DNA of 64,000 nucleotides. Source: Candidatus Saccharimonadota bacterium (lineage in GTDB: Bacteria; Patescibacteriota; Saccharimonadia; Saccharimonadales; Saccharimonadaceae). This document shows, piece by piece, positions 52,476 to 60,487 of the stretch. The stretch covers positions 1-64,000 of the forward strand of contig JAFWMR010000014.1 in the NCBI GenBank assembly GCA_017513905.1, written 5' to 3'. How positions within the stretch are numbered: the first letter of the stretch is position 1; every line of letters starts with the position of its first letter. Position numbers and translations under genes: made by a program. The notes beneath the pieces were generated by a model. That model was not told the DNA's origin. It searched no databases and worked only from the letters and a program-made list of their open reading frames with translations.

Positions 52476-53105
52476 ATGAACAATACCTACAAAGAACTAG
52501 TACTCAGAATCGTAAACTCTATCCGCGAAAAAGCACAGTCAGTTCCCGTATTCAAGGAAAGCGGCAACGGCGCTATCCGCATCTGCGCATATCCCCTCTG
52601 CAAAGAAGCAGATGATTGGTTCGGTGGATTTGGACACTTCCCTGACGATAATTCGTCCGAAGGCCAGCGCACTCCCGTCGACATTCCCGATTATGAACAT
52701 ACATTCGCCATCGCACCCGGCGGTAGCCGCGTCATCAAAGGTACCTGGGATGGCGTAGAGCAAACCGTCGATTGCTATGCCTACTCGGCACTGAAAATCG
52801 CTCACTGCTCACGCGCACAAGATCTGGGTCTCGGTCTGATCTCTGGCCTCGATCTTCAAGATCCCAATCTACTGGAAGAGAACGGCTATGCAAGCCACAA
52901 AGGCGCAATCGTCTTCGAAATCTCCGTATGTCACCATCCAGAATCACTCAAGGATTTCTGCGGCATCTATGTTTGCGTCTCTGGCGCCAAGTCCGATGAA
53001 GATTTGATGTGCGCCGCCGCGGCAATCGACATCGCCAAAGAATTCTTCCTCAACGAAGAACGTCGCGCCAACACCCACTTCATCGTATACGCTCCAACAG
53101 TATAA
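52476..53105 (+). CDS. Orphan hypothetical protein, Cys-rich
   Basis: 209 residues from ATG 52476 (MNNTYKELV) behind AAAGGCGGG; the longer TTG frame crosses the ribosome site. Soluble alpha/beta protein with eight or so Cys, 'GGFGHFPDDNSSEG', 'YEHTFAIAPGGSRVIKGTWDG' and a C-terminal 'AAAAIDIAKEFFLNEE' helix. TATAAT near 52396 and a terminator make it a self-contained unit; it looks richer in GC than its neighbours. Not recognised. Confidence 0.65.
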   Translation: MNNTYKELVLRIVNSIREKAQSVPVFKESGNGAIRICAYPLCKEADDWFGGFGHFPDDNSSEGQRTPVDIPDYEHTFAIAPGGSRVIKGTWDGVEQTVDCYAYSALKIAHCSRAQDLGLGLISGLDLQDPNLLEENGYASHKGAIVFEISVCHHPESLKDFCGIYVCVSGAKSDEDLMCAAAAIDIAKEFFLNEERRANTHFIVYAPTV

Positions 53106-53124
53106 TCGCTCTTCTGTACAACCA

Positions 53125-53149
53125 AGCCCGACACCGCTCGGGCTTTTTC
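53125..53149 (+). terminator. Terminator of the orphan gene at 52476
   Basis: AGCCCGA/TCGGGCT stem (53125-53131 with 53138-53144) and T5. Confidence 0.9.
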
Positions 53150-53166
53150 CTACCCCAAATATATGT

Positions 53167-53172
53167 TATAAT
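53167..53172 (+). promoter_or_regulatory. Extended -10 box for leaderless tsaD
   Basis: TGT-TATAAT, seven bases before ATG 53180. Confidence 0.75.
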
Positions 53173-53179
53173 TTCACAA

Positions 53180-54301
53180 ATGAATATCCTGGCAATAGAG
53201 TCATCTTGCGATGAAACAGCATGCGCTATTTTGCATGACACGACATTATTATCCAATGTCGTCGTTTCTCAAATTGACATCTTCAAGGCCTATGGTGGAG
53301 TAATCCCCGAAGTCGCAGCTAGAAACCATCTAGAAGCAATCCTACCCGTCATAGACAAAGCCATATCTGACGCAAAAACCTCCTGGAAAGACATCGGCGC
53401 AATCGCAGTCACTCATACCCCGGGCTTGCTTGGTTCCCTACTCATTGGCACCCTCACCGCTCGCACTTTCGCTATTCTCCACGACAAACCACTCTACGCC
53501 ATCCACCACTTGAAATCACATATTTACAGTAACTGGATTGAACAAAATTCTTCTGTTGCTCCAAAATTCCCACTATTAGCACTAGTAATATCTGGAGGCC
53601 ACACCCAAATCATCTACATGAAAGAACACAATTCCTTTGAAATAATCGGTACCACTCTAGACGACGCCGTAGGTGAATGCTTCGATAAAGTCGCAAAAAT
53701 CCTAGGCCTTCCCTACCCTGGAGGTCCTTCTATAGCTAAAGCTGCCGAAAAAGGCAACCCAGACAAATATAAATTTCCCCACCCAAAAATTGACAATCTT
53801 AATTTCTCGTTCTCGGGGCTCAAAACAGCCGTACTTCGCACCGTGCAAAAAACATGCAGTGTTAGCCTAGACTATCCATCACATGATTTAAAAAACTTAC
53901 TCACATCTGAACAAATCGCCGACTTCGCCGCCAGTTTTCAGAAAACAGCTGTCGACATCCTGCTCGAAAAACTCGTCTTAGCAGAAACTAAGTACGAAAA
54001 CATAAAATCCATCGTCTTTGCTGGTGGCGTAAGTGCAAATAAAGCTCTAAGAAAAAAAGCAAATGAAATATTCAGCTCGTTAGAAACATCTATCGAAGTT
54101 TCTAAAGAAAATCAGCCTGAGCCTTTCAAAAAAAGAAAGAACACAGCTAACGAGTCACCCAGAATTTATTTTCCAGCCCCACAATTTTCTGGTGACAACG
54201 CCGCCATGGTTGCGATAGCAGCTTACTACGAAATCCAGTCCGGTATCGAACCTACTAATCCATATACACTTGATATCTCTCCCCGTTCCAATATCTCTTG
54301 A
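53180..54301 (+). CDS. tsaD: tRNA threonylcarbamoyladenosine synthase subunit TsaD
   Basis: 373 residues from ATG 53180; the frame is open further upstream but the leaderless box and the family N-terminus (MNILAIESSCDETACAI) fix the start. ASKHA fold with metal motif HxxxH at His110/His114 (HLKSH), 'ALVISGGHTQII', 'LDDAVGECFDKVAKILGLPYPGGP' and 'FAGGVSANKALR'. It completes the t6A37 modification. A 30-residue insertion near 310-340 (SKENQPEPFKKRKN) makes it longer than usual. Confidence 0.96.
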   Translation: MNILAIESSCDETACAILHDTTLLSNVVVSQIDIFKAYGGVIPEVAARNHLEAILPVIDKAISDAKTSWKDIGAIAVTHTPGLLGSLLIGTLTARTFAILHDKPLYAIHHLKSHIYSNWIEQNSSVAPKFPLLALVISGGHTQIIYMKEHNSFEIIGTTLDDAVGECFDKVAKILGLPYPGGPSIAKAAEKGNPDKYKFPHPKIDNLNFSFSGLKTAVLRTVQKTCSVSLDYPSHDLKNLLTSEQIADFAASFQKTAVDILLEKLVLAETKYENIKSIVFAGGVSANKALRKKANEIFSSLETSIEVSKENQPEPFKKRKNTANESPRIYFPAPQFSGDNAAMVAIAAYYEIQSGIEPTNPYTLDISPRSNIS

Positions 54302-54329
54302 CAGCCCTGTTTTAGCGTGCTAAAATCCA

Positions 54330-54885
54330 TTTATCAATCGGGAAAGGAGGGTTCTCGGTAGTCCTTTAAATCTCAATAGTTAGGAGGAGGAAGTCCAGTG
54401 GGCTACTAATCATAGTCTACCCAGAATCACGAACCATGGCATGCGTCACTTAGCGTCAACACAGTATAAGATGTCGTAATGATCCGCTAGTTGCCTGTAA
54501 CGCTATCACGGCAAAGTTTTACCCAAAGCAAGATACAGAGGCCGGCACATGTTTGACGTACGTATCTCTCGGAAATTTCCGGACGCCGATGCGATACGGA
54601 AGATTCCACGTGCGTATCTATGATCATTCACGAACACTGTGATATTCGGACTTAAGAAGCATGGGGACACTTAAGCACCGAGTTAGTGCTCCGCTAAGAG
54701 CAGGTGGACCTCTAGGCTACTGCCAAGAGCACGTAGACCACAATATGGCCACCATCAGAACGCGGCCATCGTATAATGTCACAACGACACCCCGAACGAT
54801 CAGTAACCAGTTCACTCATCAACTGAAAACTGTCTACACTTCAGTCGCGACTCTAAAAAGGTACCTGATTCCCCAAAGTCTATAA
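54330..54885 (+). ncRNA. Large structured RNA candidate, possibly RNase P RNA
   Basis: 768 bases between tsaD and the FemAB gene lack a credible ORF. TGCTAAAAT (about 54317-54325) could start a transcript near 54330. Early on, AAAGGA/TCCTTT forms a hairpin (P3-like) followed by GAGGAGGAAGTCCAGTGGGCTAC near 54390, close to the RNase P CR-I sequence (GAGGAAAGUCCGGGCU). Further motifs occur in order: ACAGAGGCCGGC near 54535, CTAAGAGCAGGTGG near 54694 and CAGAACGCGGCC near 54757, resembling CR-II, CR-III and CR-V. However, the P4 pairing AAG-U-CC with GGCUU is not evident, and the spacing is odd. It may be a divergent rnpB or another large RNA. Confidence 0.4.
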
Positions 54886-54894
54886 CCCACCCCC

Positions 54895-55006
54895 ATGGAA
54901 GGCCTTCCATTTTACACTACAACCAAGATGGACCGACAATTGTTGTATGGTACGACCCAAATCGACCGACAATCATGGTTGAATCTTCTCCCAAACTATT
55001 CCCTCG
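54895..55006 (+). other. Short repeat-bearing stretch after the large RNA candidate
   Basis: ATGGAAGGCCTTCCAT is a perfect palindrome followed by TTTT (about 54895-54914). GACCGACAAT occurs twice, near 54931 and 54964, the first flowing into ACAATTGT. A 45-codon ORF from the ATG near 54929 crosses the following terminator and is probably not real. Confidence 0.4.
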
Positions 55007-55031
55007 GGCTCCGCTATCGGCGGAGCCTTTC
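55007..55031 (+). terminator. Strong terminator upstream of the FemAB gene
   Basis: GGCTCCGC/GCGGAGCC stem (55007-55014 with 55020-55027) followed by TTTCT. It closes a rightward transcript from the 54.3-55.0 kb non-coding region. Confidence 0.75.
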
Positions 55032-55069
55032 TCATATTCAGCATTATAGTCTTATGATATAATTAACTC

Positions 55070-56026
55070 ATGTTTAAACACTTTCTTCAGTCTACCGCCT
55101 GGGAAAACTACGAAAAATCCGCCAGGCACCAGACCTTCCGCGAATCTACGCCAGATTTTGAATATTTAGCTATCAAGAAATCTACCAAACTTGGCTCTTA
55201 CCTTTTTGTGCCATATGGACCTTCCGTCAGAAACTCCAACGACACAACCACAGCCCAAAAATCACTCCAGAAGGCCATAAAATCGCTTGTAAGCCTAGGC
55301 AAGCATGAGCGTTGTGTCTTTATCAGGATCGAGCCTACAGAACCGTTCACGGCCGAATATTTAGCTTCTACAGGGCTTAAGAAAAGCAAGGACATCGAGC
55401 CGGCTCATACCTGGATTCTCGATCTTTCACCTACTAAAGAAGACCTTATTTTAGGTTTCTCACACGGCACTCGCCTCGGCCATAACCAATTCCCCCGCAA
55501 GAATCTATCCGTAGAAGTATCACATAATCCAAAAGACATTAAATATCTCGTTCATCTCCAACAGGCTCTCGCTAAACGCAAAGGCATCACTGCATACAAA
55601 GAATCTCACTTAAAACACGAGCTTGAACAGCCATTTGCTTCCCTATATCTAGTTCACCTCAAGGAAAACGATAAAGACAAAATTGTCGCCGCCTCTCTCT
55701 TCTTTGATGACATAGAGAATTCAACTCGCTTCTACATGCAGTCCGCATCCGATCCAGCCTACAAGAATTTGCCAACGACAGTCGGTCTACTTTGCAATTC
55801 GATCTTCGATGCTAAAGAAAAAGGCCTAGACTACTTTGATTTTTGGGGTATCGCACCAGATGACGCACCTAAGGACCACACTTGGGCCGGTTTCACGCGT
55901 TTTAAGAAATCATTTGGCGGCTTCGCTCGTACTTACTCTGGTACGTGGGATCTACCCATCAATAAAACGAAGTATAGTCTTTACAAAGAACTACGCAAAG
56001 TAAACCACTTACTCCACAAATCATAA
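55070..56026 (+). CDS. FemAB-family aminoacyl ligase
   Basis: 318 residues, GNAT-like double domain of the FemXAB type: 'FLFVPYGPSVR'-like segment near 46-55, 'RCVFIRIEPTEPF', 'LGHNQFPRKNLSVEVS' and 'LDYFDFWGIAPDDAPKDHTWAGFTRFKKSFGG', the last a well-kept family motif. Such enzymes transfer amino acids from tRNA to the peptidoglycan stem peptide or related acceptors. TGATATAAT six bases before the ATG makes it leaderless; its own terminator follows. Confidence 0.85.
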   Translation: MFKHFLQSTAWENYEKSARHQTFRESTPDFEYLAIKKSTKLGSYLFVPYGPSVRNSNDTTTAQKSLQKAIKSLVSLGKHERCVFIRIEPTEPFTAEYLASTGLKKSKDIEPAHTWILDLSPTKEDLILGFSHGTRLGHNQFPRKNLSVEVSHNPKDIKYLVHLQQALAKRKGITAYKESHLKHELEQPFASLYLVHLKENDKDKIVAASLFFDDIENSTRFYMQSASDPAYKNLPTTVGLLCNSIFDAKEKGLDYFDFWGIAPDDAPKDHTWAGFTRFKKSFGGFARTYSGTWDLPINKTKYSLYKELRKVNHLLHKS

Positions 56027-56047
56027 ATCACCAATTAAAAAATAATT

Positions 56048-56070
56048 AAGCCCCTTAGTGGGGCTTTTTT
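56048..56070 (+). terminator. Terminator after the FemAB gene
   Basis: AAGCCCC/GGGGCTT stem (56048-56054 with 56060-56066) and T-run. Confidence 0.9.
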
Positions 56071-56074
56071 GAAA

Positions 56075-56281
56075 TCATTTTTTATCAAAATCAGACAAAT
56101 CGAACAAAGGACGTTTATCGTGATCGATAATTCCCTGCGCCTTCTTTATAAGTTTATTTAGCGCGGCGTCACCCTCCGCAGATCCAACATGAATAGTTTT
56201 AACAACCCTTCCCTGCTCTTTATAGCATACTTGTATACCAGTTTTTCCAGAAGTAGTCTTAAACTTACGAATAAAAGCCAT
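56075..56281 (-). CDS. N-terminal remnant of an IS1634-type transposase
   Basis: 68 residues from ATG 56281. 'FIRKFKTTSGKTGIQVCYKEQGRVVKTIHVGSAEGDAAL' resembles the N-terminus of IS1634/IS4-like transposases, whose DDE catalytic domain is entirely missing here. A TGG-TATTAT box six bases before the ATG keeps it expressible as a leaderless gene, so it could be a domesticated DNA-binding domain or a plain relic. Confidence 0.6.
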   Translation of the reverse strand: MAFIRKFKTTSGKTGIQVCYKEQGRVVKTIHVGSAEGDAALNKLIKKAQGIIDHDKRPLFDLSDFDKK

Positions 56282-56316
56282 AAACTCATAATACCACAAA
56301 ACTTTAATGTCTATAA

Positions 56317-56341
56317 GGCGACCGACCGAAGGGAGGTCGCC
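56317..56341. repeat. GC-rich hairpin 1
   Basis: GGCGACC/GGTCGCC stem (56317-56323 with 56335-56341), directly upstream of the transposase remnant. Confidence 0.7.
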
Positions 56342-56343
56342 TA

Positions 56344-56380
56344 GCGCGCGCAGCGCGCCTCGGGGTATATCCACTTTTTT
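56344..56380. repeat. GCA-loop hairpin plus GGGGTATATCCAC box, copy 1
   Basis: GCGCGC-GCA-GCGCGC (56344-56358), then GGGGTATATCCAC (56362-56374) and T6. Confidence 0.8.
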
Positions 56381-56404
56381 ATTCCTAGCTTTATTGGAGC
56401 CATA

Positions 56405-56444
56405 CGCCGGCCGCAGGCCGGCGTTGGGGTATATCCACCTTTTT
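56405..56444. repeat. GCA-loop hairpin plus GGGGTATATCCAC box, copy 2
   Basis: CGCCGGCC-GCA-GGCCGGCG (56405-56423), then GGGGTATATCCAC (56426-56438) and a T-run. Stem sequence differs from copy 1 but the loop and the 13-base box are identical. Confidence 0.8.
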
Positions 56445-56757
56445 AGTCATTCAAAAAAACAAAAATCAAGCAAAAAAACCTAAGCAACTAGGTCAATCAA
56501 TCAGAGTTATTATAGTTTATCCACAATTCCGTACTACATAATTACTCTATATTCTAGCATACTCTTGACTTAGCATCCTACATTATTTACAATGAAATTA
56601 GCCAAAAGCGAAACTGCGCAAAAAAAAACGAGCTTTTGGGCGAGTGTAGAAAACAATTAGAAACAGTAAAACCATAAACGGCAATATAATTTTGAATTGT
56701 CAAAAGAAATAAACCGTTTGTGTTTTGTTGTCAAGAAATTTCTTAAAAAGCTCTCGC
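56445..56757. other. AT-rich non-coding stretch with a perfect DnaA box
   Basis: TTATCCACA (56517-56525) is an exact DnaA box. Two related sequences (TATATCCAC) lie in the preceding hairpin repeats. The stretch is strongly AT-rich with no supported gene. Boxes are too few to call an origin. Confidence 0.4.
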
Positions 56758-56822
56758 TATAATTAAACCAAACAACAGGGAATGAAATAGGCCTCGCTGA
56801 AACGCGAGGCCCTTGTGTTTTT
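56758..56822 (+). ncRNA. Possible 50-base small RNA
   Basis: TATAAT (56758-56763), about 25 bases of unstructured sequence including CAGGGAATGAAATAG, then a GGCCTCGC/GCGAGGCC hairpin (56790-56811) and TTTTT. A promoter and a rightward terminator enclosing only about 50 bases suggest a small RNA or an attenuated leader. Confidence 0.4.
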
Positions 56823-56891
56823 GCCCGAAGGCAGACATGCCATGTTGGCGGAAAAGATCAAAGGGATGACAGTTGTAGCATCTGCGGGGAA

Positions 56892-57113
56892 TTACCGACG
56901 GGTGTTCCGACCAGCAGACCGAGCGGGCGAATGCCCATAGTACTTCGGCTTCTGCCTCTTCGGCGATCCTCCCTCATCGCGAATCGGCTGGGTCGACGCA
57001 TCATCATCAGGTTCGATCGCAGTACGCTGCCTCTCCAGTTTCGCTGCTTCGATACGAGCGAGACGGGTGGGGTCCTTCCTAGGAACAAACGTGCCATTGG
57101 ACAAGTTCTTCAT
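56892..57113 (-). CDS. Small basic disordered protein
   Basis: 73 residues, rich in Arg, Lys, Pro, Ser and Asp (for example PRKDPTRLARIEAAKLERQR and SPKRQKPKYYGHSPARSAGR), without hydrophobic core or membrane segment. A GGGAG site lies before ATG 57113 and TGGTATAAT near 57180 provides a promoter with a leader of about 60 bases. An RNA- or DNA-binding role would fit composition only. Not recognised. Confidence 0.5.
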   Translation of the reverse strand: MKNLSNGTFVPRKDPTRLARIEAAKLERQRTAIEPDDDASTQPIRDEGGSPKRQKPKYYGHSPARSAGRNTRR

Positions 57114-57221
57114 CGGTAACTTGTCTCCCTTCTTAAAATAGTAAATGATTGCATTTCGGCAACCACTTCTCCACTCATTATACCACGCTTAAGCTTCTTT
57201 GTCAATCAAGGGAACGTATGC

Positions 57222-57227
57222 TATAAT
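57222..57227 (+). promoter_or_regulatory. Extended -10 box for leaderless valS
   Basis: TGC-TATAAT, six bases before ATG 57234. Confidence 0.75.
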
Positions 57228-57233
57228 TATTAC

Positions 57234-59861
57234 ATGAAATTTACGTCGTCTTATGAGCCGCAAAACTTCGAACCAGACATTTACAAAGCCTGGGAACAAT
57301 CCGGCTTCTTCAACCCAAAACAAACAGAAGACAAAGACACCTACTGTATAGTCATGCCTCCACCAAACGCTAACGGCAACCTACACATTGGTCATGGCCT
57401 GACAATTGCTATAGAAGATTCCCTCACTCGTTACTACAGACTAAGAGGGAAAAGCACCTGGTACATTCCAGGCGCCGATCACGCCGGTTTTGAAACCTGG
57501 GTCGTCTACGAACGCGCCCTTGAATCCGTCGGTCACTCTCGCTTTGAATACACTCGCGACGAACTTTACGCTAAGGTCTGGGACTTTGTCGCCGAGCAAA
57601 GAGGGAACATGGAGCTCCAGGTCCGTGCCCTTGGCGCATCTTGCGCATGGGACGACCTCACCTTTACCCTCGACGAAAACGTTGTCTTCCGTGTCTATCA
57701 AACATTCGAGAAGATGTGGAACGATGGTATGATCTACCGCGGCGAAAAGCTCGTCAATTACTGCCCTAAACATCAAACAGCCTTCGCCGACATTGAAGTT
57801 GAACATACAGAAGAGCCTGGACACCTTTGGGATATCAAATATCCCCTAGCCGAGGATACGGACCAATTCATCGTCGTCTCCACCACTCGTCCCGAAACAC
57901 TCTTCGGCGATCAAGCCGTCGCCGTTAATCCAGCAGACGGACGTTATCAAAAACTTATCGGCAAGCAAGTCCGACTTCCTCTTACCAATCGCACCATTCC
58001 AATCATCGCCGACGAACATGCCGACCCAGAGTACGGCACCGGCGCCGTTAAGATCACACCCGCTCATGATTTCGACGACTTCGAAGTTGGCAAACGCCAC
58101 AACCTCGAAAATCTCCGCGTCATTGGTGATGACGGGCGTATGCTTGAGACTGCAGGCAAGGAATATTCCGGTCTTACTACCGAAGATTGCCGCAAGAAAG
58201 CCCTAGTCGAACTCAACGACCAAGGTCTACTCCTTGGCGTCAAAGAAATCAGCCACGCCGTCTCGCACTGCTACAAATGTGGTACAGTTATTGAACCAAC
58301 CCTGAAAGAACAATGGTTCGTAGACACCGAAAAGCTTGCCAAAGCAGCCATCGAACACCTAGAGAATGATGAGATTAAATTCTATCCGGCATCCAAAAAA
58401 CAAGTAGTCATCAATTACCTCAAAGGGCTAAAAGATTGGAACATCTCCCGTCAAATTCCGTGGGGCATCCCGATTCCAATGTTCCAAAAAACCGCACAAT
58501 CTTCCAAAGCAACCGGAGCAAAGAACTATAATGAGGCTCCAGATTGGGTCTTTGATACACGCGTCAACCTCTCCGAAATCGAAATCGGCGGCGTCAAGTA
58601 TATCCGCGACGAAGATACCTTTGATACCTGGTTCTCTTCGTCACACTGGCCAATCGTCACTACCGACTGGACGCCAGAACAAGGCTCTCCATTCTACCCA
58701 CTCAACGTCATGGAGACTGCCGGCGATATCCTCTTTGCGTGGGTCGCTCGTATGATTATGATGGGGCTCTATGTCACTGGCGAAGTCCCATTCAAAGAAG
58801 TTTACCTCCATGGCCTCGTTCTCGATGCCCATGGCAAAAAAATGAGCAAATCAAAAGGCAACGTTATCAATCCAATGGATCTAGTAGGGAAATACGGCTC
58901 CGATGCTTTCCGCCTCGGTATTCTCCGCGGTCGCTCCGCCGGCTTACCACAAGCCTTCTCCGAAGATTCCGTTGTTGCCGGTCGCAATCTGGCCAACAAG
59001 CTCTGGAATATTTCTCGACTCATCCAGTCCTGGATCGACGAAACCAAAGATCAGTCCGACGACATTACACCAGCTGCCACTTACGACACAGACAGTATGG
59101 GCGAAGACTGGATCTGCCGCGAACTTAACACGCTTCGTACTCACCTAGAAAAAGATTTCAAGAACTATCGCTTCGCTGAGGGCGTCGAAGCTCTCTATAG
59201 CACCATTTGGGACAAGTACGCCGATTGGTTCCTCGAGTCCCAAAAGCTCCTCAAAAACATTCCGCTCCTCAAGCGTACGCTCGAAGATGTTCTCATTATG
59301 GCTCATCCTTTTATGCCATTCCTCACTGAAACAATTTGGCAATCACTCAGCTGGACCAACGGCCTCATTATCAATCAAAAATGGCCTTCAAAGCTCGAAT
59401 ACGACCCTATAAGCGCCGAACAGTTCGAAAGGCTTATGCTTACCATCTCGGAAGCCAGAAAGGTCCTAGCGGGCCTCAAAGACACCGTCAGAGGCATTTC
59501 TGTGGGCTTATTGTATGGCGACGACGCTCTTGTTGCCGATAACGCCAAGCTAGTTCGTTTTCTCACTCGCACAGACTACATTAAGCCAACTGAAGGCACA
59601 CCAAAGGGGATCAGACTTGCTGTCGCTGGACGCGAAGTATATCTTGATGTCCCAGCGGAAATCGTCAAAACATATAAGGATCAGCTCACCGAACGTATTC
59701 TTGCCGTAGGAAGGGAACTAGATGCTCTCAACGCACGTATGTACAATCCAAACTACGTCAAGAAAGCTCCGGCTCACCTCGTCGAAGAAACCAAGAAGGG
59801 AATCGAAGAGAAAAAGACCCTCATCGAACGCCTCAAGCTTGAACTATCCGTTATCGAATAG
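57234..59861 (+). CDS. valS: Valyl-tRNA synthetase
   Basis: 875 residues. HIGH motif in 'PPPNANGNLHIGHGL' (about 43-57), CP1 editing domain ('VSTTRPETLFGD', 'EYGTGAVKITPAHD'), KMSKS in 'KKMSKSKGNVINPMDL' (about 532-547), anticodon domain and a C-terminal coiled coil ('LNARMYNPNYVKKAPAHLVEETKKGIEE'). Editing residues appear present, so mischarged Thr can be cleared. Confidence 0.97.
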   Translation: MKFTSSYEPQNFEPDIYKAWEQSGFFNPKQTEDKDTYCIVMPPPNANGNLHIGHGLTIAIEDSLTRYYRLRGKSTWYIPGADHAGFETWVVYERALESVGHSRFEYTRDELYAKVWDFVAEQRGNMELQVRALGASCAWDDLTFTLDENVVFRVYQTFEKMWNDGMIYRGEKLVNYCPKHQTAFADIEVEHTEEPGHLWDIKYPLAEDTDQFIVVSTTRPETLFGDQAVAVNPADGRYQKLIGKQVRLPLTNRTIPIIADEHADPEYGTGAVKITPAHDFDDFEVGKRHNLENLRVIGDDGRMLETAGKEYSGLTTEDCRKKALVELNDQGLLLGVKEISHAVSHCYKCGTVIEPTLKEQWFVDTEKLAKAAIEHLENDEIKFYPASKKQVVINYLKGLKDWNISRQIPWGIPIPMFQKTAQSSKATGAKNYNEAPDWVFDTRVNLSEIEIGGVKYIRDEDTFDTWFSSSHWPIVTTDWTPEQGSPFYPLNVMETAGDILFAWVARMIMMGLYVTGEVPFKEVYLHGLVLDAHGKKMSKSKGNVINPMDLVGKYGSDAFRLGILRGRSAGLPQAFSEDSVVAGRNLANKLWNISRLIQSWIDETKDQSDDITPAATYDTDSMGEDWICRELNTLRTHLEKDFKNYRFAEGVEALYSTIWDKYADWFLESQKLLKNIPLLKRTLEDVLIMAHPFMPFLTETIWQSLSWTNGLIINQKWPSKLEYDPISAEQFERLMLTISEARKVLAGLKDTVRGISVGLLYGDDALVADNAKLVRFLTRTDYIKPTEGTPKGIRLAVAGREVYLDVPAEIVKTYKDQLTERILAVGRELDALNARMYNPNYVKKAPAHLVEETKKGIEEKKTLIERLKLELSVIE

Positions 59862-59865
59862 TGAA

Positions 59866-59897
59866 CAAAAATCGGCCATAGTAAGTGGCCGATTTTT
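59866..59897 (+). terminator. valS terminator
   Basis: AAAATCGGCCA/TGGCCGATTTT stem (59868-59878 with 59886-59896). Confidence 0.9.
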
Positions 59898-59902
59898 TAT
59901 AC

Positions 59903-59930
59903 AAAAAAACGCCCCGGGCTGAACCGGGGC
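59903..59930 (-). terminator. Terminator of the orphan gene at 59960
   Basis: GCCCCGG/CCGGGGC stem (59911-59917 with 59924-59930), T7 on the minus strand. Confidence 0.85.
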
Positions 59931-59959
59931 AATCATGCGGTCTATTCTGTATATGTTTC

Positions 59960-60373
59960 TTATTCTTCTTCGTCTCCGATGCTACCTCCACCATTTCTGA
60001 GGCTCGTAGCCAGCATCACTGACTTTTCTCTTTCGACAATCTTGCGAATCACGGTATCCGTCATCTTGTTCCTGATAGCAATAATCCTGTTCTTGAGGCT
60101 AATCAACGCTGCAAGCATTCCTACCTTATCGTTCGCAGGCATCTCCCATTCATCATAATAATAAACCAGTTCAATGTTGTCCTGGATCACACCCAAATGT
60201 TCATCAATACGCGTAACATTCTTCCACGCATCATCTTCGAGCGCCTCCAGCTTCCTGAGGTTGAGCTTCATAAAACCCCTTTTCCGCGTTTCAACCTCAA
60301 TTTCGTCAACCAAATGTTCTGCTGCTTCCACCTGTTCATGTTCCAGCTTCGCAAGAGTTTCTTGTGCCGTCAT
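59960..60373 (-). CDS. Orphan helical protein
   Basis: 137 residues, predicted almost fully helical and acidic, with heptad-like stretches (about 3-60 and 85-125) and a Gly/Glu tail. No membrane or signal segment. GGGGGGAT ribosome site, own promoter and own terminator. Not recognised. Confidence 0.6.
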   Translation of the reverse strand: MTAQETLAKLEHEQVEAAEHLVDEIEVETRKRGFMKLNLRKLEALEDDAWKNVTRIDEHLGVIQDNIELVYYYDEWEMPANDKVGMLAALISLKNRIIAIRNKMTDTVIRKIVEREKSVMLATSLRNGGGSIGDEEE

Positions 60374-60401
60374 GATTTCTATCCCCCCATTTAAAATACT
60401 T

Positions 60402-60434
60402 ACCTACTTGCGTAGGTATATCATATATATTATA
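60402..60434 (-). promoter_or_regulatory. Promoter and 5' hairpin of the orphan gene at 59960
   Basis: TGATATAAT (TATAAT at 60429-60434) followed close to the start of transcription by ACCTAC/GTAGGT (60402-60407 with 60412-60417), which could stabilise the mRNA 5' end or be an operator. Confidence 0.55.
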
Positions 60435-60487
60435 TCACACTTATGCCAAAAGTCAATCAATAGTATATCCTTCAACGGATAATCAAA

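Noticed and set aside
54661-54885. 74-codon ORF within the large non-coding block
   Set aside because: No ribosome site or -10 box; overlaps predicted RNA stems.
56445-56860. Chromosomal replication origin
   Set aside because: Only one perfect DnaA box and no dnaA, dnaN or gidA nearby; kept only as a weak finding.
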